Assembly: GCA_913775715.1 (NCBI GenBank)
Contig: CAJYMC010000008.1
Location: 124,001-188,000 of the forward strand
DNA length: 64,000 bases
Reading direction: 5' to 3'
Source of the DNA: an uncultured Exiguobacterium sp.
Lineage (GTDB): Bacteria > Bacillota > Bacilli > Exiguobacteriales > Exiguobacteriaceae
Under the pieces are notes generated by a model, which saw nothing but the letters and a program-made list of their open reading frames with translations, searched no databases and was not told the origin of the DNA. Below, in pieces: positions 54,231-63,595 of the stretch (position 1 is the first letter of the stretch; the number at the start of each line of letters is the position of its first letter). Both the position numbers and the translations under genes were made by a program.

Positions 54231-55085
54231 ATGGGATTACGCGCAGGACAGGTTGTCACATTAAAAGTAGAACGCGAAGCAGAATTCGGAGTGTTTCTAA
54301 CAGATGGAAATGAAGATGTGTTGTTGCATAACAATGAGCAGACACAAAAAGTAGCCCTTGATGATGAAGTAGAAGTCTTCTTGTATCAAGATAATGAAGG
54401 GCGCATGGCATCATCGATGACGATTCCAGAAGCTTCATTTGAAGATTATGTCAAGACGACAATCAATGGGACACGCTATAACACAGGAGTGTTTGCGAAC
54501 ATCGGCATTCAAAAAGATGTTCTCGTTTCGCTTGACGATTTGCCACAACGTCGGATGTTCTGGCCGGAAGAAGGCGATCAACTCTTCATTCGTCTAAAAC
54601 ATGATCAAAAGCTTCGGTTACTCGGAGACCCTGCACCATATGCTTATTTCAACTTGCGGGCGAAGCCGGCACCAGAGGAATGGAACAACATGGACGTCGA
54701 AGGTCTCGTCTTCTCACAACGCGAACCAGGCGTCAATGTCTGGGTCAACGATCAGTCGATTGGATTCTTGCATGAACGTGAGATGGAACGTTGGCCGCGT
54801 CTTGGAGAAGTCTTGAAATTACGAGTGACAAATGTAAAACCAGATGGTACAGTATTACTTTCAGCACGACCACGTGCCTTTGAAGCCATTGATACAGACG
54901 CGGAGTTGATTCTGAACCATCTACTTGAACATGATGGTCAGATGCCGTATGGTGATAAGACAGCTCCCGAGACGATCGATGAAGTATTCGGTCTCAGTAA
55001 GGCAGCATTCAAACGAGCGCTTGGTCGCCTGTTGAAAGATAAAAAAATAGAAAAAAATGAAACGGGTATTCGGTTGACTAAATAA
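54231..55085 (+). CDS. cvfB: S1-domain RNA-binding protein CvfB
   Basis: A 284-residue cytosolic protein of the CvfB/YitL family: three S1-like RNA-binding domains followed by a C-terminal winged-helix domain (TIDEVFGLSKAAFKRALGRLLKDKKIE). In Staphylococcus CvfB influences virulence gene expression through RNA binding. The ATG follows GAGAGAGGAGATGACCCGAA. It is monocistronic; about 230 bases upstream hold no other gene that I can support beyond an A+T-rich promoter region. Confidence 0.93.
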   Translation: MGLRAGQVVTLKVEREAEFGVFLTDGNEDVLLHNNEQTQKVALDDEVEVFLYQDNEGRMASSMTIPEASFEDYVKTTINGTRYNTGVFANIGIQKDVLVSLDDLPQRRMFWPEEGDQLFIRLKHDQKLRLLGDPAPYAYFNLRAKPAPEEWNNMDVEGLVFSQREPGVNVWVNDQSIGFLHEREMERWPRLGEVLKLRVTNVKPDGTVLLSARPRAFEAIDTDAELILNHLLEHDGQMPYGDKTAPETIDEVFGLSKAAFKRALGRLLKDKKIEKNETGIRLTK

Positions 55086-55121
55086 ATCGGACCGAGTAAG
55101 CCTGCGTTTCGAATAGATAGT

Positions 55122-55284
55122 AAGGAATTCATCATTTTGGTGGTTGCGGCTGGTTTGATTACCGGCGACCATTTACTGAATATACCCCATCACTAGTGGG
55201 GGCACGCGATGATGTTCATCGCACGGTCCGGGCATTACGCCTTTCCCTCGCCCTTATGGCAACGATTATGATGGTGACTTCCCT
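55122..55284 (-). ncRNA. Candidate structured RNA, 6S-like architecture
   Basis: The two ends form a roughly 24-bp stem with G-U wobbles and a few mismatches (GGAATTC...GGTTGC against GCAACG...GACTTCC). Inside are hairpins GCGATGA/TCATCGC, CCCCA/TGGGG and GGTTGCGG/CCGGCGACC, and a GC-rich unpaired region. A perfect -10 TATAAT on the minus strand (55292-55297) would start transcription at about 55284, exactly where the closing stem begins. No clear -35 or terminator is seen. A long closing stem, central bubble and terminal hairpins resemble 6S RNA, but I cannot confirm it. The strand is inferred from the -10. Confidence 0.5.
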
Positions 55285-55330
55285 AAACATTATTATAAGA
55301 GAAACCACTCTATCTTTATGTGATAGATTC

Positions 55331-55339
55331 TGTTATAAT
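55331..55339 (+). promoter_or_regulatory. Extended -10 promoter of cshA
   Basis: TGTTATAAT is a perfect extended -10 element. It would start transcription near 55346, leaving a 5' untranslated region of about 73 bases. No good -35 is visible, as is usual for extended -10 promoters. Confidence 0.6.
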
Positions 55340-55365
55340 AGGTAGTCGATTGTATTCGTTACGGT

Positions 55366-55392
55366 AGCGTCTGTTTAGTGGCAGACGCTTTT
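55366..55392 (+). other. Terminator-like hairpin in the cshA leader
   Basis: Perfect 8-bp stem AGCGTCTG/CAGACGCT with an eight-base loop, followed by only four T residues. It may attenuate or stabilise the cshA mRNA; cold-shock helicase leaders are often structured. Confidence 0.45.
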
Positions 55393-55418
55393 CATATGAC
55401 AAAGGAGAGTATTTAGCA

Positions 55419-56975
55419 TTGACAACATTTCGTGAATTAAATCTTAGTGAGGCACTTATCAAAGGTGTCCTAAAAATGGGCTTTGAAGAAGCAACACCAA
55501 TCCAAGCAGAAACAATTCCAGTCGGACTCAGCGGCGTTGACTTAATCGGTCAAGCACAAACAGGTACTGGTAAAACTGCAGCATTCGGTATCCCGACAAT
55601 CGAGCGTCTTGACGCAAAATCACGCAACATCCAAGCGTTGATTCTTGCTCCAACACGTGAACTTGCAATCCAGGTAGCAGAAGAATTGAACCGTATTGGT
55701 GATGTAAAACGCGTTCATGCACTTCCTGTTTACGGTGGTCAACAAATCGATCGTCAAATCCGTGCACTTCGCAAAAATCCACAAATCGTCGTTGCAACAC
55801 CAGGACGTTTGATGGACCACATGAACCGTAAGACGTTGAATCTCGATCACGTTCAAACGGTCATCCTTGATGAAGCAGATGAGATGTTGAACATGGGATT
55901 CGTCGAAGACATCGAGAAAATCCTCGGTGCACTTCCTGAAACTCGTCAAACACTCTTGTTCTCAGCAACGATGCCACCACAAATTCGTAAAATCGCAGAT
56001 CGTTTCATGACGACTCCGACACACATCAAAGTCAAAGCGAAAGAAATGACAGTTGAGAACATCGAGCAGTCATTCATCGAATTAAAAGAAAGCCAAAAAT
56101 TCGACGTTCTTTGCCGTTTGATCGACACGGATTCTCCGGAACTTTCAATCATCTTCGGTCGTACGAAAAAACGTGTTGACGAAATGACTGAAGGTTTGAT
56201 CCAACGTGGATACACAGCTGACGGTTTACACGGTGACTTAACACAAGCAAAACGTGACCAAGTCATCCGTCGTTTCAAAAAAGGAACGATCGATATCCTC
56301 GTCGCTACAGACGTTGCAGCACGTGGTCTTGACATCTCTGGTGTCACACACGTCTACAACTTCGACGTCCCACAAGACCCAGAAAGCTACGTTCACCGGA
56401 TCGGTCGTACAGGTCGTGCTGGTAAAACAGGATCGGCTGTCACATTCGTTACACCACGTGAATTTGGTCAAATCAAAACAATCGAACGTGTCACGAACAA
56501 AAAAATGTCACGTCGTCATGCACCAACACTTGATGAAATCTTAGAAGGCAACTTGAAACTTGCTGCACAAGAACTCATCAAACGCGTTGAAGCAAAAGAC
56601 TCAAAAGAATATACGACACTTGCACAAGAACTCTTAGAAGAGTACGAAGCAGTGGAACTTCTTTCAGCAGCACTTAAAGGGTTGACGAAAGAGCCGGACG
56701 CAACACCAGTCCAAATCTCTTCAATCGAACCAATCCGCGTGAAACGTTTCGGTAGCAACGGTGGTGGAAACCGTCGTCCTTACGGAAACAAAGGTGGAAG
56801 TGGCAACCGCAGTGGCGGATACCGTGGAAACAACCCACGTGGCGGTAGTGATCGTCGTGAAGGTGGTCGTTCATCTTCTTCATCCGATCGTCGTGAAGGC
56901 GGTTATGCTGGACGTAGCAACCGTAGCGAAAGCGATCGTAACCGTGGCGGACGCAAACCACGTTTTGAAAAGTAA
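55419..56975 (+). CDS. cshA: DEAD-box RNA helicase CshA
   Basis: ATP-dependent RNA helicase of 518 residues. It is associated with the degradosome and ribosome assembly and often cold-induced. Canonical motifs: Q motif [58 protein letters not shown] roughly 70-residue C-terminal tail rich in Gly, Arg, Asn and Ser (repeated DRREGG) should bind RNA. The TTG start lies after AAAGGAGAG. Codon choice is strongly biased toward preferred codons, consistent with high expression. Confidence 0.95.
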   Translation: MTTFRELNLSEALIKGVLKMGFEEATPIQAETIPVGLSGVDLIGQAQTGTGKTAAFGIPTIERLDAKSRNIQALILAPTRELAIQVAEELNRIGDVKRVHALPVYGGQQIDRQIRALRKNPQIVVATPGRLMDHMNRKTLNLDHVQTVILDEADEMLNMGFVEDIEKILGALPETRQTLLFSATMPPQIRKIADRFMTTPTHIKVKAKEMTVENIEQSFIELKESQKFDVLCRLIDTDSPELSIIFGRTKKRVDEMTEGLIQRGYTADGLHGDLTQAKRDQVIRRFKKGTIDILVATDVAARGLDISGVTHVYNFDVPQDPESYVHRIGRTGRAGKTGSAVTFVTPREFGQIKTIERVTNKKMSRRHAPTLDEILEGNLKLAAQELIKRVEAKDSKEYTTLAQELLEEYEAVELLSAALKGLTKEPDATPVQISSIEPIRVKRFGSNGGGNRRPYGNKGGSGNRSGGYRGNNPRGGSDRREGGRSSSSSDRREGGYAGRSNRSESDRNRGGRKPRFEK

Positions 56976-56982
56976 ACGATTC

Positions 56983-57017
56983 GAACCGATTTGTCACAGA
57001 CAAGTCGGTTCTTTTTT
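56983..57017 (+). terminator. Terminator after cshA
   Basis: Eleven-bp stem GAACCGATTTG/CAAGTCGGTTC with G-U pairing, followed by six T residues. Confidence 0.88.
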
Positions 57018-57081
57018 ATGATTTATCTAAGCGGTCATGATAAAATGAGCCATGAACGATAGAGAGAGGGCTGAATCATTC

Positions 57082-57348
57082 GTGTATACCATTTATGTAG
57101 CAGCATCCGTCTGTCTCGTTGCACTGATCGTCGCGACGAAAAAGATTTGTGAGCGGACGACAAAAGGACATTTTCGTTATATTCCATTGGCGACTTTATT
57201 ATTTGGCGGCATCATCTTTCTTGTGCTAGCCATCGGTAAGGGGGGAGCCGTCGGAATCCAATACGGTGTCCTGAGTATCATCTACTTGACGGCAACATTC
57301 GGTGTGTACTTGTATATCGCATTGCGGAAAGATACGACGTTATCGTAA
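57082..57348 (+). CDS. Small integral membrane protein
   Basis: About 88 residues with three hydrophobic helices and short basic loops (ATKKICERTTKGHFR). The GTG behind GAGAGAGGG is chosen; an ATG ten codons upstream is in frame but has no ribosome binding site. Similar small three-helix proteins (YesK-like) are common in Bacillales, function unknown. A terminator follows the stop. Confidence 0.65.
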   Translation: MYTIYVAASVCLVALIVATKKICERTTKGHFRYIPLATLLFGGIIFLVLAIGKGGAVGIQYGVLSIIYLTATFGVYLYIALRKDTTLS

Positions 57349-57352
57349 AACA

Positions 57353-57387
57353 GGGGCTCTCTCGTTACAGAGAGGCTCTTTTTTTGT
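57353..57387 (+). terminator. Terminator after the small membrane protein gene
   Basis: Stem built on GGGGCTCTCT/AGAGAGGCTCT with a bulge and a six-base loop, followed by seven T residues. Confidence 0.8.
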
Positions 57388-57420
57388 TAAGATAGAACAA
57401 GAGTACAAGGGGGGAATAGA

Positions 57421-58611
57421 ATGGATGCATTAGATGTCATCGTTCATCCCGAAGAGATAGAGGCATGGTTTCAACCGATCGTAGGCGCTGCCCCTTTTAA
57501 GGTGGAAGGGTATGAAATCCAGTCCCATTTTCGTGGAGAACCGTTAAAACCATTTTTTCAGGAAGACGATGTTCCAATCGAGTATCAACTCGAAGTCATG
57601 GGGCATGTCGTCCGTCAAGCATTCCAAAAAGTACCCTCCGATGCACAAGCGTTTATTCTGATCCGTTGTCGTCCAGCCTGGCTGTTCGAAAACGGTGGGG
57701 AGGACTTCTTGCATGTCTTACGGACGGTCGACTCGTCGTTTCCAAAAGAGCGGATGTACGTTACTTTGACGGATGTCCAAGTCGATGATTTTGACCGTCT
57801 GGGTCGGATCGTTGCGTATTACCAGAACTCTGGACTGAAGGTAGCGCTGGACCGTGCGGAAGCAACGAGTCTTGAACGTGTCTTTTCGATGTCACCGGAT
57901 ATGTTGATTGTCGATTTATCCTCCATGATTGAGAAAAAGACCGTCTCAGCGTCGTATCCACATCTCTTACAGACGATGGAGCACCTCTGTGATCAGCTTG
58001 GAGCGCCACTTTTGTATAAGAATATCAGCCATCTCGGTCAACTGCGATATGCGTGGCAGCACGGAGGACGATACTACATGGGGAATTTACTTGGAGAAGC
58101 ATCACCTGAATGGGTCATGATCTGTCCTGGTATGGAAGTGTTGATCCATGAAGTCCCGATGTTTTATAAATATGATCGCGAACAGATGAATCGCTTGTTT
58201 CAGCTCGAGCAAGACTGGACGGTTCGGTTTAATGAAGATTGCCAGTCCTTGAAGCCGGAGCAAGATCTCGATCAATGGTTGTTGACGCTCGCCCGGAAGA
58301 TGGAGCCGGAGTTCATCCGGTTTTATATCACGGATGCGAATGGATTCCAACAGTCTTCAAACGTCAGTAAAAAGAGTGGGGAGTGGAAACTGTATTCCTT
58401 CTACAAAGGATACAACTGGAGTTTCCGTCCTTATTTCATTCGGACGACGGTAGCGATGGAGCGACGACATAGTGGATATTTGTCCGAACGGTATGTCGAC
58501 TTCAGCTCGAGTGAACAAACGCGGACATTTAGTATGCCGCTCAGTAATGGGATGTTCTTATTTGCGGATATCTCTGCAGATTATCTATATCAAGAACGAT
58601 TGAGTGAATGA
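57421..58611 (+). CDS. Degenerate EAL-domain protein with C-terminal PAS-like domain (YkuI-like)
   Basis: A 396-residue cytosolic protein with the layout of B. subtilis YkuI: an N-terminal EAL-fold domain (about residues 5-240) and a C-terminal PAS-like YkuI_C domain. The phosphodiesterase motifs are eroded. EAL reads EIQ (GYEIQSHF), the DDFG metal motif reads LDRAEAT, and the usual Lys-x-Asp and Glu-Gly-Val-Glu motifs are replaced by VDL and KNIS. It should therefore lack cyclic di-GMP hydrolysis and may act as a binding protein or have lost the ligand altogether. AGGGGGG precedes the ATG. Confidence 0.8.
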   Translation: MDALDVIVHPEEIEAWFQPIVGAAPFKVEGYEIQSHFRGEPLKPFFQEDDVPIEYQLEVMGHVVRQAFQKVPSDAQAFILIRCRPAWLFENGGEDFLHVLRTVDSSFPKERMYVTLTDVQVDDFDRLGRIVAYYQNSGLKVALDRAEATSLERVFSMSPDMLIVDLSSMIEKKTVSASYPHLLQTMEHLCDQLGAPLLYKNISHLGQLRYAWQHGGRYYMGNLLGEASPEWVMICPGMEVLIHEVPMFYKYDREQMNRLFQLEQDWTVRFNEDCQSLKPEQDLDQWLLTLARKMEPEFIRFYITDANGFQQSSNVSKKSGEWKLYSFYKGYNWSFRPYFIRTTVAMERRHSGYLSERYVDFSSSEQTRTFSMPLSNGMFLFADISADYLYQERLSE

Positions 58612-58624
58612 GGAGGAAATGAAA

Positions 58625-59386
58625 GTGTTAGATTATGATTACGAGGCATTACGAGAAATTGGACGAATCGTCGCCATGGCACGCGATGAGATGGCGGATG
58701 CCGTCAAACCGGGAATCACGACGAAGGAACTCGATGACATCGGAGCACGCATCCTGAAGGAACAGGGAGCAGAGTCTGCTCCAATCGTCATGTACGATTT
58801 CCCAGGAGCGACATGTATCAGTGTCAATGATATCGCAGCACACGGTATCCCAGGGAAGTATGTCATTCAAGAAGGTGATATCGTCAATGTCGATGTCTCG
58901 GCTGTGAAGAACGGTTACTACTCGGACACAGGGAAGACGGTCATCGCAGGAGAAGCAAAACGTCCGGAAGATGTCCGACTCGTTGAAGTGTCATTGACGG
59001 CGCTTGAGAAAGGACTTGAAAAAGTCAAAGCCGGAACGAAGGTCAACCAGATTGGAAAAGCAATCTATGCCGAAACACGTAAGAGCGGTTTCACGGTCAT
59101 CCGTAACTTAGCGGGACATGGTCTCGGTAAGACACTTCATGGTGAGCCAGAATCCATCTCGAACTACTTCAACCGTGAAGAAAACGATCTGTTGAAAGAA
59201 GGACAAGTCATCGCTGTCGAGACGTTCATTTCAACAGGAGATGAGTTCTGTATCGAAGATGAGCGGGACGGTTGGACGTTGTACACACCAAACCGGAGCC
59301 TTGTCTCACAATTCGAGCACACCGTCGTCGTCTTGAAGGACGGGTATGAGATTTTGACAAAAGTTGAAGGCAAAGAATCGTTCTAA
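58625..59386 (+). CDS. map: Methionine aminopeptidase, type I
   Basis: Removes the initiator methionine from nascent proteins. The metal ligands of the pita-bread fold are present (numbering from the chosen start): D90, D101, H165, E199 and E231, with H73 and H172 for catalysis. Length is 253 residues. The GTG eight bases after AGGAGG is preferred; an ATG two codons upstream has the site only two bases away. Context outside a ribosomal-protein operon suggests a second, YflG-type copy (inference). Confidence 0.92.
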   Translation: MLDYDYEALREIGRIVAMARDEMADAVKPGITTKELDDIGARILKEQGAESAPIVMYDFPGATCISVNDIAAHGIPGKYVIQEGDIVNVDVSAVKNGYYSDTGKTVIAGEAKRPEDVRLVEVSLTALEKGLEKVKAGTKVNQIGKAIYAETRKSGFTVIRNLAGHGLGKTLHGEPESISNYFNREENDLLKEGQVIAVETFISTGDEFCIEDERDGWTLYTPNRSLVSQFEHTVVVLKDGYEILTKVEGKESF

Positions 59387-59410
59387 GAAAAGCGAACGTC
59401 ATAAAACACG

Positions 59411-59447
59411 AGAAGAGGCAATGGAAGTCAATCCATTGCTTCTTTTT
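59411..59447. terminator. Bidirectional terminator between map and menC
   Basis: Stem AGAAG-GCAATGG paired with CCATTGCTTCT with a small bulge, eight-base loop, followed by a T run. Confidence 0.85.
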
Positions 59448-59463
59448 CGTCGTGGTGTCCTTG

Positions 59464-60534
59464 TTACAAAGTAATCCGGGACGTTGCCAATTTGTTCAAC
59501 TGTGATTTGGATACGGCTGGAGCAGAATACCGTATGTGTCCTTGTTCGACATGATACGGGGTCTCAAGCAAATCTTCTTCGAAATAATCGGCAGTACTTG
59601 CCATATCGATCGGATAAGCGAGTCCCGGAAGTGTTGCAAAAGCAAGGGTCTGGCGACGCCCGATTCCGCTCTCGAACATCCCCCCGAGCCAGTAAGGCGC
59701 TTTTTGTCGAAGGGATAGGGCATTCGTCAGTCCACCGACGCGTGCCGGCTTGATGTTCAGAATCTGACCGGCGTGCAGCGTCTTCATCAACTGGGCATCC
59801 GCTGGAGCGACGATGGATTCATCGAGACAAATCGGTGTCTGCAAGAGTCTGGCAAGTCGTTGATGCCCGGACCAATCCGACGCTGCGAGCGGTTGTTCCA
59901 TCATAACGAGACCAAATGAATCCCACTTTTGTAATAGAGGGAAGTCCGCTTCAGTGAAGCTACCGTTGGCGTCAAACATCAAGGGCGCCTCAGGGAAAGC
60001 GGTGCGAACCTGCTCAAGAACAGCGGTATCCGTCGGGGCGAGCTTCAGCTTGATCCGTCCATAGCCGGAGGCGAGCGCTTGTCCGACAGCTTCGACGGTC
60101 TGCGTTGCGGAAGCCCGTCCGAGTGCTTTCCCGCAAGGTACGAGGGATGATTCATCACCTCCGAGATACGTGGCGAGCGATTGCCCGGCAGCTGATGCGA
60201 ATAACTCGTAGACTGCACCTTCGAACATCGCCTTTGCCATCGGATTACCTTGCACGATGCGGAAACGATCCGTAACGTCTGCTGGATGATGGAGCGGTTG
60301 TTCAAGTAACCGATACAGCAGCGGAGCAATTCCTTGGAGGGAGTGCTGTGTTTCCGATGTATACCACGGTGTATCGAACGCGACACCTTCCCCGTAACCG
60401 ATTCGTCCTTCCGAATCAATCAGACGCAAAATCGTCGTCCGGCGTACCGTCAGCGTCGAGAGTGCGGTTTGCATCGGACGACGAAAGACGAGCGGAACAT
60501 CGAACAGTTCGGCAGACCGGAGCGTGATGCTCAT
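59464..60534 (-). CDS. menC: o-Succinylbenzoate synthase
   Basis: Enolase-superfamily enzyme that dehydrates SHCHC to o-succinylbenzoate in menaquinone synthesis. The 356-residue protein has the KxK base motif (RIKLKLAP), metal ligands in MFDANGSF, EQPL and CLDES, and NIKPARVGG with the second lysine. It resembles the OSBS/N-succinylamino acid racemase branch, so promiscuous racemase activity is possible. The ATG overlaps the menE stop, with AAAGGAG before it. It is the last gene of the men cluster on this strand. Confidence 0.93.
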   Translation of the reverse strand: MSITLRSAELFDVPLVFRRPMQTALSTLTVRRTTILRLIDSEGRIGYGEGVAFDTPWYTSETQHSLQGIAPLLYRLLEQPLHHPADVTDRFRIVQGNPMAKAMFEGAVYELFASAAGQSLATYLGGDESSLVPCGKALGRASATQTVEAVGQALASGYGRIKLKLAPTDTAVLEQVRTAFPEAPLMFDANGSFTEADFPLLQKWDSFGLVMMEQPLAASDWSGHQRLARLLQTPICLDESIVAPADAQLMKTLHAGQILNIKPARVGGLTNALSLRQKAPYWLGGMFESGIGRRQTLAFATLPGLAYPIDMASTADYFEEDLLETPYHVEQGHIRYSAPAVSKSQLNKLATSRITL

Positions 60535-61904
60535 AATGACTCCTTTAGTTGCTTCCGCAATAGTTTACCGTTCGCATTGCGTGGCAGCGCACTATGATAG
60601 ATATAATCAACCGGACATTTATATTTAGCGAGCAATTGACTGATCTCGTTGCGGACCATGACTTCATCGAGTGTACTGACGATGAAGGCGACCGGAACCT
60701 GTCCCCATTTAGCATCAAATCGTCCGACGACACCTGCTTCCTGAATCCCATCAATCGAGAGAAGTGCTGATTCGACTTCAGCTGGATAAATGTTTTCCCC
60801 ACCTGAGATGATGAGGTCGCTTCGACGATCGAGAACATAGAGGTATCCGTCGGCGTCCAGACGTCCTAAGTCACCAGTCTTGAAAAAACCGTCTGCCGTA
60901 AAGGCGTCTGCCGTTTTCTCTTCCTCATGAAAATAGCCTTTCATGATCGTCGGTCCTTTGACTTCGATTTCTTGATGACGAGTAATGCGAATTTGTGTCG
61001 GATGAATTGCTTGTCCGGCAGATCCGATTTTTCGTAAGGCATCCTCAGGCAAGAGAGTTGCAATTTGTGACGCGGTTTCCGTCATCCCGTATGTCTGCAT
61101 GACCGGGATATTGCGGTCGAGTGCACGCGTCAGAATCGGTAATGGTACAGGACCGCCTCCTGTCAGTACGACGCGAAGTGCGTGGCGACGTAGTCCGGCT
61201 TCAAGCAGTCGATCAAGCATGACCGAGACGAGTGAGACGTGGGTGATCTTTTCTGTCGTAATCCAGTGCAAGGCGCGTTCTGGCGAAAAATGTGGCTCAA
61301 GAATGATCGGTACTCCATAGATGACTGCCCGATAGACGACAGCTAATCCGCTCATATGGAACAGTGGTGTGACGATCAAAAAACGATCCTCTGGCAGTGA
61401 TCCGATATGACGCGCGGCGTTCGTCGCACTTGAGAAATGATTCAACATCGTCTGTTCGACAGCTTTCGGGTGTCCGGTCGTACCACTCGTAAAGAGCATT
61501 GATTGGACGTATTGCTTGGGCATATGGCGTATTAACAGGTCAGGGGCTTCTTTTTCATAAGAGAAAGCCCGACATGGAATCGTGGTATCGAGTGTCCGGT
61601 CCGTTACGACGAGTCGCACATCCGCCTGCTTAAATTGGCGTAATACTTCTGTCTGCGTCAAACGTGTGTTGATCGGAACGACGGTCAGTTCGAGCAATTG
61701 AGCAGCGTGAAGAGCAACAATATACTGTGCACTCGAGGGACAGTAAAGGGCGATCCGGTCTCCGCGTGTTACGATCGTCGCCCAAGTACTTGCTAAGCGA
61801 TGCGCGCGTACATATAGTTCAGACCATGACCAGCGCTCTGTTTCCGTAATGAGCGCGATGTCATCCGGTTGCTCTTTTGCCCGTGTATAGATCCAAGGAT
61901 ACAA
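60531..61904 (-). CDS. menE: o-Succinylbenzoate--CoA ligase
   Basis: Adenylate-forming enzyme activating o-succinylbenzoate with CoA. The 457-residue sequence has the AMP-binding motif MLFTSGTTGHPKAVEQT, YGMTETASQ, the hinge block DLGRLDADGYLYVLDR and the C-terminal lysine in NANGKLLRK. A TTG start (MYPWIYTRAKEQ) is chosen because AAGGAAG lies eight bases before. The in-frame upstream extension runs through the menB terminator and is not credible. Confidence 0.93.
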   Translation of the reverse strand: MYPWIYTRAKEQPDDIALITETERWSWSELYVRAHRLASTWATIVTRGDRIALYCPSSAQYIVALHAAQLLELTVVPINTRLTQTEVLRQFKQADVRLVVTDRTLDTTIPCRAFSYEKEAPDLLIRHMPKQYVQSMLFTSGTTGHPKAVEQTMLNHFSSATNAARHIGSLPEDRFLIVTPLFHMSGLAVVYRAVIYGVPIILEPHFSPERALHWITTEKITHVSLVSVMLDRLLEAGLRRHALRVVLTGGGPVPLPILTRALDRNIPVMQTYGMTETASQIATLLPEDALRKIGSAGQAIHPTQIRITRHQEIEVKGPTIMKGYFHEEEKTADAFTADGFFKTGDLGRLDADGYLYVLDRRSDLIISGGENIYPAEVESALLSIDGIQEAGVVGRFDAKWGQVPVAFIVSTLDEVMVRNEISQLLAKYKCPVDYIYHSALPRNANGKLLRKQLKESL

Positions 61905-61934
61905 AATAGTCACTTCCTTTATGATGAATATACG

Positions 61935-61973
61935 AAAAAGGTTCAATGTCAGAAGACGATTGAACCTTTTTTT
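61935..61973 (-). terminator. Terminator between menB and menE
   Basis: Thirteen-bp stem AAAAAGGTTCAAT with its complement and a T run on the minus strand. It should reduce read-through from menDHB into menEC, so the two downstream genes may be expressed at a lower level. Confidence 0.85.
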
Positions 61974-61975
61974 CA

Positions 61976-62800
61976 TTATGGGAAACGCGGGAACTGTCCG
62001 AAGTCAGGATTGCGTTTTTCTTTGAACGCATCGCGTCCTTCTTTTGCTTCGTCTGTTGTATAGTACAGCAACGTAGCGTCTCCAGCGAGTTGCTGAATCC
62101 CTGCAAGACCATCTGAATCGGCGTTGAATGCCGCTTTGAGGAAACGAAGAGCCGTTGGCGAATGTTGAAGGATTTCAGCACACCATTGAATCGTTTCTTG
62201 CTCGAGATCTGCGAGTGGAACGACCGTATTGACGAGTCCCATATCAAGTGCTTGCTGTGCGTCATATTGACGGCAGAGGTACCAGATTTCACGCGCTTTC
62301 TTGTGTCCAACAACGCGTGCGAGGTAACCAGAGCCATATCCAGCATCGAATGAACCGACTTTTGGACCTGTTTGTCCGAAGCGGGCGTTGTCCGCAGCGA
62401 TTGTCAAGTCACACACGAGGTGAAGGACATGTCCGCCGCCAATCGCATAACCTGCGACCATTGCGATGACTGGTTTCGGGATAACACGAATCAAACGTTG
62501 AAGATCAAGGACGTTCAAGCGTGGAATTTCGTCGTCGCCGACATATCCACCATGTCCACGTACCTTTTGGTCTCCACCAGAACAGAATGCGAGATCGCCT
62601 TCACCTGTTAAGATGATGACGCCGACGTTTTGATCGTCACGTGCGCGTGAAAATGCGTCGATGAGTTCGTGGACCGTGTGTGGTCGGAACGCGTTGCGAA
62701 CTTCTGGGCGGTTGATCGTGATTTTCGCGATCCCGTTCCATTGTTCATATTTGATGTCTTCATAGCTACGGGCTGATACCCATTCCGGAGCGTATTTCAT
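61976..62800 (-). CDS. menB: 1,4-Dihydroxy-2-naphthoyl-CoA synthase
   Basis: Crotonase-fold enzyme that closes the naphthoquinone ring from succinylbenzoyl-CoA. The 274-residue length is typical. It shows the CoA/oxyanion segment [31 protein letters not shown], and the [13 protein letters not shown] region with the active-site aspartate and glycine. GGGGG lies seven bases before the ATG. It sits between menH and menE in the Bacillus order. Confidence 0.96.
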   Translation of the reverse strand: MKYAPEWVSARSYEDIKYEQWNGIAKITINRPEVRNAFRPHTVHELIDAFSRARDDQNVGVIILTGEGDLAFCSGGDQKVRGHGGYVGDDEIPRLNVLDLQRLIRVIPKPVIAMVAGYAIGGGHVLHLVCDLTIAADNARFGQTGPKVGSFDAGYGSGYLARVVGHKKAREIWYLCRQYDAQQALDMGLVNTVVPLADLEQETIQWCAEILQHSPTALRFLKAAFNADSDGLAGIQQLAGDATLLYYTTDEAKEGRDAFKEKRNPDFGQFPRFP

Positions 62801-62818
62801 GTGAATTCCCCCAATATG

Positions 62819-63595
62819 TTAGTGATGAATAAGTAGATTCTCTACCATTGTAACAAACTTTTGCGGTTGGTCGATATGTGGGGCGTGCGAAGCATGCAAA
62901 ATCACGTGAATTTTTTCAGGTGACGCCGCGCGTGAAGCGATGGCACGGAATTTTTCATCCTCTTCCCCGACGATCCAATCAATCTTTTTCGGAAGACATG
63001 ACCAAAGAGAGGGCATGCTCCCTGTACCTTGTGCTCGAAGCGAAGCGCTCAGACCTTCAACTGTTTGGGACAGGCGCTCCTGACGCAGTCGCGTACGTTG
63101 CGATTCCGGCAGAAAGGCTTGGGGTTTAAACAGTCCAAGTGTCTCCCAGTGATCGATGAAAGCTTCGAGTCCGCCTTTTTCGAGTCGCTCCGCTAACTTT
63201 CGATCGGATGTACGACGTACTTTTCGCTCGATTGCCGTCTGGATACCGGGTGTCGTACTAACAGCGATCGTCCGAGCGATTTGCTCAGAGACGACGCTCA
63301 GCATTAAGGCGATTCGTCCGCCCATCGAATACCCGAGGATGATCCATTGTTCGGAGCGGGTAGCGAGCAGCGCTTCAAGATCCTTGACCTGTTGCGTCAA
63401 ACGCATTCGTTGCTCAGGTGCCGGTGTCGTTTTTCCATGCCCCATCAAATCAAGACGGTAGACGGTGAAGTGAGTCGATAAATGCTCACTTAGCATGTCC
63501 CACGTCGAGAGGGAGCCTGTAAAACCATGGAGCAGTAGGAGTGGTGGACCATCGCCTTCGATTTTCACGTTATAAGGATGACCGCGTAAAATCAT
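62819..63595 (-). CDS. menH: SHCHC synthase (alpha/beta hydrolase fold)
   Basis: Eliminates pyruvate from SEPHCHC in menaquinone synthesis. The 258-residue alpha/beta hydrolase has HGFTGS for the oxyanion hole and the nucleophile elbow GYSMGG. The aspartate in WIVGEEDEKF and the histidine in ASHAPHIDQP complete the triad. The ATG behind GAGGTG overlaps the menD stop (ATGA); the in-frame upstream extension is menD sequence. Confidence 0.9.
   Translation of the reverse strand: MILRGHPYNVKIEGDGPPLLLLHGFTGSLSTWDMLSEHLSTHFTVYRLDLMGHGKTTPAPEQRMRLTQQVKDLEALLATRSEQWIILGYSMGGRIALMLSVVSEQIARTIAVSTTPGIQTAIERKVRRTSDRKLAERLEKGGLEAFIDHWETLGLFKPQAFLPESQRTRLRQERLSQTVEGLSASLRAQGTGSMPSLWSCLPKKIDWIVGEEDEKFRAIASRAASPEKIHVILHASHAPHIDQPQKFVTMVENLLIHH

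Noticed and set aside
55086..55418. Known riboswitch upstream of cshA
   Set aside because: I compared by eye with T-box, SAM, FMN, cobalamin, ykkC, c-di-GMP, c-di-AMP, M-box and glmS consensus elements and found no match. The cshA promoter lies downstream of the structure, so it is treated as a separate RNA.
61905..61976. Upstream in-frame extension of menE
   Set aside because: It reads through the terminator after menB; the TTG start has good spacing to AAGGAAG.
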